From Elusimicrobiota bacterium (GTDB taxonomy: Bacteria > CG03 > SLGR01 > PWQF01): a DNA stretch of 26,280 nucleotides. Shown here piece by piece: positions 24,436 to 26,280 of this stretch. Positions within the stretch are counted from its first letter, which is position 1, and the number at the start of each line of letters is the position of its first letter. Below the pieces are notes generated by a model that worked only from the letters and a program-made list of their open reading frames with translations, ran no database searches and was not told the DNA's origin. The position numbers and the translations under genes are program-made. The stretch spans positions 1-26,280 of the forward strand of contig PWMP01000226.1 of NCBI GenBank assembly GCA_003558145.1, read 5' to 3'.

Positions 24436-25155
24436 TTAATTAAACTCCACTTCTCTTCCCGCACCTGTTTTTATAAACCCCCCTCCGCACTTTCTTTTAA
24501 ATACTTCTGTCTGTTTTTCTCCCGTGCAGTGACAGGGAGCAAAAAACCTTACTCCCTCTTCTTTAAGCCTTGATGTTAATTTTTCAACCTCTTCTACACC
24601 TGAGTCCTTAAGGTGAAACCCTCCCATGACCATATCAATATTCCTGCCGGCAATCTTTTTTGCCTCTTTAAGCATAAAGAGTATTCCCGGATGGGCGCAG
24701 CCGGTTACAAGCGCAGCGGTATCCCGGGCTTTAATTATAAGGCCCTCCTCCGCAGGCCCCTCTCCTTTTTTGTACAGGGGAGTCAGGGAACAGTTTTCCA
24801 TCACCCGGCCTCCGTTCTTAGCTATAGGTTTAATTTCATGATTGAAACTCTCGGCCGGTTTTTTGAATTTTTTCTCAAAAAGTGGAGGCAAATAAAGTTT
24901 TGCGGTTCTGTTGGCCATGAGTAATCCTCCGGTGCCGTCGGTGTGGTCCCAATGCAGGTGGGAAAAGGCAATAGCTTTTATCTCATTTATCCCCCCGGAA
25001 AACTTTTCCATATTGAATATTAGTTTTCCGGCATCTGCCCCTGTATCAAAAAGCATTTTCTCTCCCAGCCCGTTTTCGATAAGAGCCGAAAAACCCCATC
25101 CGGTTTTAAAACCTTTTGAGTATCTAAAATTGTCGTAAACAACGGTAATTTTCAT
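24436..25155 (-). CDS. MBL-fold metallo-hydrolase
   Basis: This is a 239-aa protein from the ATG at 25155. A TTG three codons upstream is possible, but AAAGAGGT sits at the right distance for the ATG, and the ATG overlaps the mini-ORF stop as ATGA. The metal-binding motif HLHWDH is at 66-71, with TGCAHPGI (about 150-157) and GGFHL supplying further ligands. The sequence is closest to the DHPPP synthase-like group (beta-ribofuranosylaminobenzene 5'-phosphate synthase-like), whose members occur mainly in archaea and anaerobes and whose exact reactions are mostly unproven. Such MBL genes often travel with NifX-like and MinD-ferredoxin genes. Confidence 0.87.
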   Translation of the reverse strand: MKITVVYDNFRYSKGFKTGWGFSALIENGLGEKMLFDTGADAGKLIFNMEKFSGGINEIKAIAFSHLHWDHTDGTGGLLMANRTAKLYLPPLFEKKFKKPAESFNHEIKPIAKNGGRVMENCSLTPLYKKGEGPAEEGLIIKARDTAALVTGCAHPGILFMLKEAKKIAGRNIDMVMGGFHLKDSGVEEVEKLTSRLKEEGVRFFAPCHCTGEKQTEVFKRKCGGGFIKTGAGREVEFN

Positions 25156-25289
25156 TCGGAGCAACTACCTCTTTTAATCATCACCCGGTCCAAAACCTCT
25201 TTATGTAAAACCGGATCTTCGGAAGACATCCTGGCGCATTCAAGAGCCTGACTCAGAAAACAGCTGTAACAGTCAAAATAATTCTTCAC
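25152..25289 (-). CDS. 45-aa mini-protein resembling the N-terminus of DUF89/ARMT1-like proteins (possible gene remnant)
   Basis: A GTG-started frame of 45 codons fits exactly between two genes. Its GTG overlaps the stop of the NifX-like gene upstream (GTGA) and its TGA overlaps the MBL start (ATGA). The peptide begins MKNYFDCYSCFLSQALECAR, closely matching the first residues of DUF89 (ARMT1-like, metal-dependent phosphatase) proteins, with the CxxC. A full member has near 290 aa, so more than 80 percent is missing. Either an internal in-frame deletion left the two ends (last residues VMIKRGSCSE) or a short CxxC protein is kept for itself. DUF89 genes do occur beside NifX-like genes elsewhere. 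Confidence 0.6.
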   Translation of the reverse strand: MKNYFDCYSCFLSQALECARMSSEDPVLHKEVLDRVMIKRGSCSE

Positions 25290-25693
25290 CTATTTGAGAA
25301 ATCGCCTCTGCCACCTCGCCCCCGGCCGCCTCCGGCTCCAAAGTGCCCTCCAACGGTTGCCTGCGTTATTTCTTTCAGGACTCCTTTATTAAAAGATTCA
25401 ATGGCCTCCTGTACCGATCCGCCTCCGTGTTGATAAACTTTAATTCCGGCATTTAAAAGTACACTGCTCGCATTGGGACCCAGGTTTCCCGTAATAACCG
25501 CCTCGGGTTTTTGATCCATTACAATTTGCGCAGCACGAATTCCCGCTCCCTGGGAAGCCGAGGCGGCACTGTTTTCAATTACCCGGTACTTTTTCCCTTC
25601 AGTGGCGGCGAAAATAAAATACCGGCTCCTGCCGAACCTGTGATCAACGGAGGCCTCTAAATCTTTTCCTGTTGATGTAAGACATAATTTCAT
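25286..25693 (-). CDS. NifX/NifB-type iron-molybdenum cofactor domain protein with Gly/Arg-rich tail (first copy)
   Basis: This is a 135-aa protein. Residues 1-110 are a PF02579 domain: MKLCLTSTGKDLEASVDHRFGRSRYFIF, later AVITGNLGPNASSVLLNAGIKVYQHGGGSVQEAI. Residues about 112-135 form a tail rich in Gly, Arg and Phe (GAGGGRGRGGRGDF). Such Gly-rich tails are usual for the ORP-like group and follow the globular domain. A good AAAGGAGC-type ribosome site lies before the ATG. A hairpin at 25719-25749 separates it from the DUF5320 gene. Confidence 0.9.
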   Translation of the reverse strand: MKLCLTSTGKDLEASVDHRFGRSRYFIFAATEGKKYRVIENSAASASQGAGIRAAQIVMDQKPEAVITGNLGPNASSVLLNAGIKVYQHGGGSVQEAIESFNKGVLKEITQATVGGHFGAGGGRGRGGRGDFSNR

Positions 25694-25718
25694 ATTCCTT
25701 TGCTCCTTTTAATCAGGT

Positions 25719-25749
25719 CCGGAGACGGAGCTTTAAACTCCGCCTCCGG
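25719..25749 (-). promoter_or_regulatory. 12-bp stem-loop between DUF5320 and NifX-like genes
   Basis: Arms CCGGAGACGGAG (25719-25730) and CTCCGCCTCCGG (25738-25749) pair across a 7-nt loop. The one mismatch in DNA becomes a G-U pair in minus-strand RNA, so the stem is complete in the transcript. No T-run follows, so it is not a classic terminator. It could act as an mRNA processing or stability element setting different levels of the two products. Confidence 0.55.
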
Positions 25750-25765
25750 TTCAACTGACTGATCA

Positions 25766-26092
25766 TTAACCCTTACCGGATTCCTTTTCCAGCTCTTTGA
25801 GCTTCTCATCAATTTCCTTCAGTCCCTGCTTCAGGAAATCTCGTTCCCTTTTAAGAGTTTCGGGTTCACCTGACGGCTCTTTCCCGGAGGCGCCTCTCAA
25901 CCACCCCGGAAACCCCGTTGCATAATAGCATCTACGCCAGCCGCGGCCGCCGCCTCCTCTGCCGGAGCCGAAAGAACCCCGGCCGGCAGCAGAATTAATA
26001 TATCCGGGGACCGGGTAACCCGCGCAGAATCCGGCGCCTCTTCCTGTCATGGGGCCAAGGCCGTCGGGCCCTGTTCTGTCTCCTTTTGGCAT
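25766..26092 (-). CDS. DUF5320 family protein
   Basis: This is a 108-aa protein. The start is the ATG at 26092, since a full AGGAGGT lies about 7 nt before it and MPKGDRTGPDGLGPMTGRGAGFC is the usual N-terminus of the family; a GTG three codons earlier overlaps the ribosome site. Residues about 38-60 are Gly/Arg-rich, with WRRCYYATGFPGW following. The last 35 residues form a charged coiled coil (LKQGLKEIDEKLKELEKE). The function is not known; the family is nearly always next to NifX-like (PF02579) genes in anaerobes. It is the first gene after the Fur box. Confidence 0.85.
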   Translation of the reverse strand: MPKGDRTGPDGLGPMTGRGAGFCAGYPVPGYINSAAGRGSFGSGRGGGGRGWRRCYYATGFPGWLRGASGKEPSGEPETLKRERDFLKQGLKEIDEKLKELEKESGKG

Positions 26093-26119
26093 TTTAAACA
26101 CCTCCTTTTTTAATGTGAA

Positions 26120-26134
26120 TGATAATTATTATCA
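26120..26134 (-). promoter_or_regulatory. Fur box upstream of the DUF5320/NifX-like operon
   Basis: TGATAATTATTATCA is a perfect 7-1-7 inverted repeat, identical to the 7-1-7 Fur box consensus TGATAATnATTATCA. The symmetry continues imperfectly to 26115-26139. It lies 28 bp before the DUF5320 ATG and 17 bp after the stop of the Fur/PerR-family gene. A -10-like GATAAT is inside it, so bound repressor would block polymerase. I could not pick a -35 with confidence. Confidence 0.8.
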
Positions 26135-26151
26135 CTTACGTATAAAATTTT

Positions 26152-26280
26152 TTATTCCCTGCAATCTCCGCAAACCCCGTAGAAATGAAGCTCGTGCGAA
26201 TCAATGTTAAAATCGTGTTTTTTTGAAAGTTCCTTCTCAAGGTCCTTCATTAATTTAAGCTCCCTATGGATAAACTCCGA
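26152..26280 (-). CDS. Fur/PerR-family metalloregulator, C-terminal end only
   Basis: The frame is open from the window edge to TAA at 26152-26154 and codes for the last 42 residues. LKDLEKEL-type helix residues, then HDFNIDSHELHFYGVCGDCRE, match the dimerisation domain end of Fur-family proteins (F-x-(I/V)-x-x-H-x-L-x-x-Y-G-x-C-x-x-C). The CxxC is half of the structural zinc site. Whether it senses iron (Fur), peroxide (PerR) or zinc cannot be told from this part. It is on the same strand, directly before the Fur box. Confidence 0.85.
   Translation of the reverse strand, partial: SEFIHRELKLMKDLEKELSKKHDFNIDSHELHFYGVCGDCRE

Noticed and set aside
23735..25693. Nitrogenase (nif) cluster, suggested by three NifX/NifB-type proteins
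   Set aside because: No nifH, nifD, nifK, nifE, nifN or radical-SAM NifB is present, and the companions are those of ORP-type loci.

Overview
The window looks like the chromosome of an anaerobic bacterium. The main evidence is a locus of iron-sulfur MinD-type ATPases and NifX-like (Pfam PF02579) proteins of the kind known from the anaerobe-specific 'orange protein' (ORP) complex of Desulfovibrio. Other genes are ordinary bacterial ones: PurS/PurQ/PurL, an Fe-S PurF, ferredoxin-type glutamate synthase domains, LemA/M48 and ANTAR. Gene packing is tight, with many ATGA or TTGA overlaps. I cannot fix the phylum. A deep-branching or candidate-phylum anaerobe fits the mixture, but that is only an impression. 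There are no tRNA or rRNA genes, CRISPR arrays or insertion sequences that I can see. Except for nadE at the left edge, every gene is on the minus strand, so transcription runs from right to left.

Right part (about 26280-20464): the 3' end of a Fur/PerR-family regulator is followed by a perfect 7-1-7 Fur box. Then comes a tight run of genes: DUF5320 protein, NifX-like protein, a 45-aa DUF89-like mini-ORF, an MBL-fold hydrolase, two more NifX-like proteins, two MinD ATPases with inserted ferredoxin domains, a TauE/SafE (TSUP) permease and a DUF364 putative metal-chelation protein. I read this as a Fur-regulated, expanded relative of the ORP metallocluster locus. It is the best candidate here for an undescribed system.

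Middle (20463-16551): about 460 bp of AT-rich non-coding DNA carries an operator-like inverted repeat and a near-consensus sigma-70 promoter. This leads into a GAF-ANTAR antiterminator gene, then lemA, then an M48 (HtpX-like) membrane protease with a long C-terminal extension. A 172-bp gap before gltB holds a second promoter candidate and a leader RNA. Two small hairpins in that leader have six-base loops with A at position 1 and G at position 4, the pattern recognised by ANTAR proteins.

Left part (16550-567): one long, translationally coupled operon, gltB-gltD-guaA-purS-purL-purQ-purF-purC, followed by a PEP-synthase-like ATP-grasp fusion protein. It joins the glutamate-making glutamate synthase to three glutamine-consuming purine enzymes (GuaA, PurQ, PurF), so it works as a glutamine/purine hub. 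PurS is a tandem duplication in one chain, and its gene contains a perfect 32-bp palindrome. The operon converges tail-to-tail with a 5'-truncated nadE (1-560).
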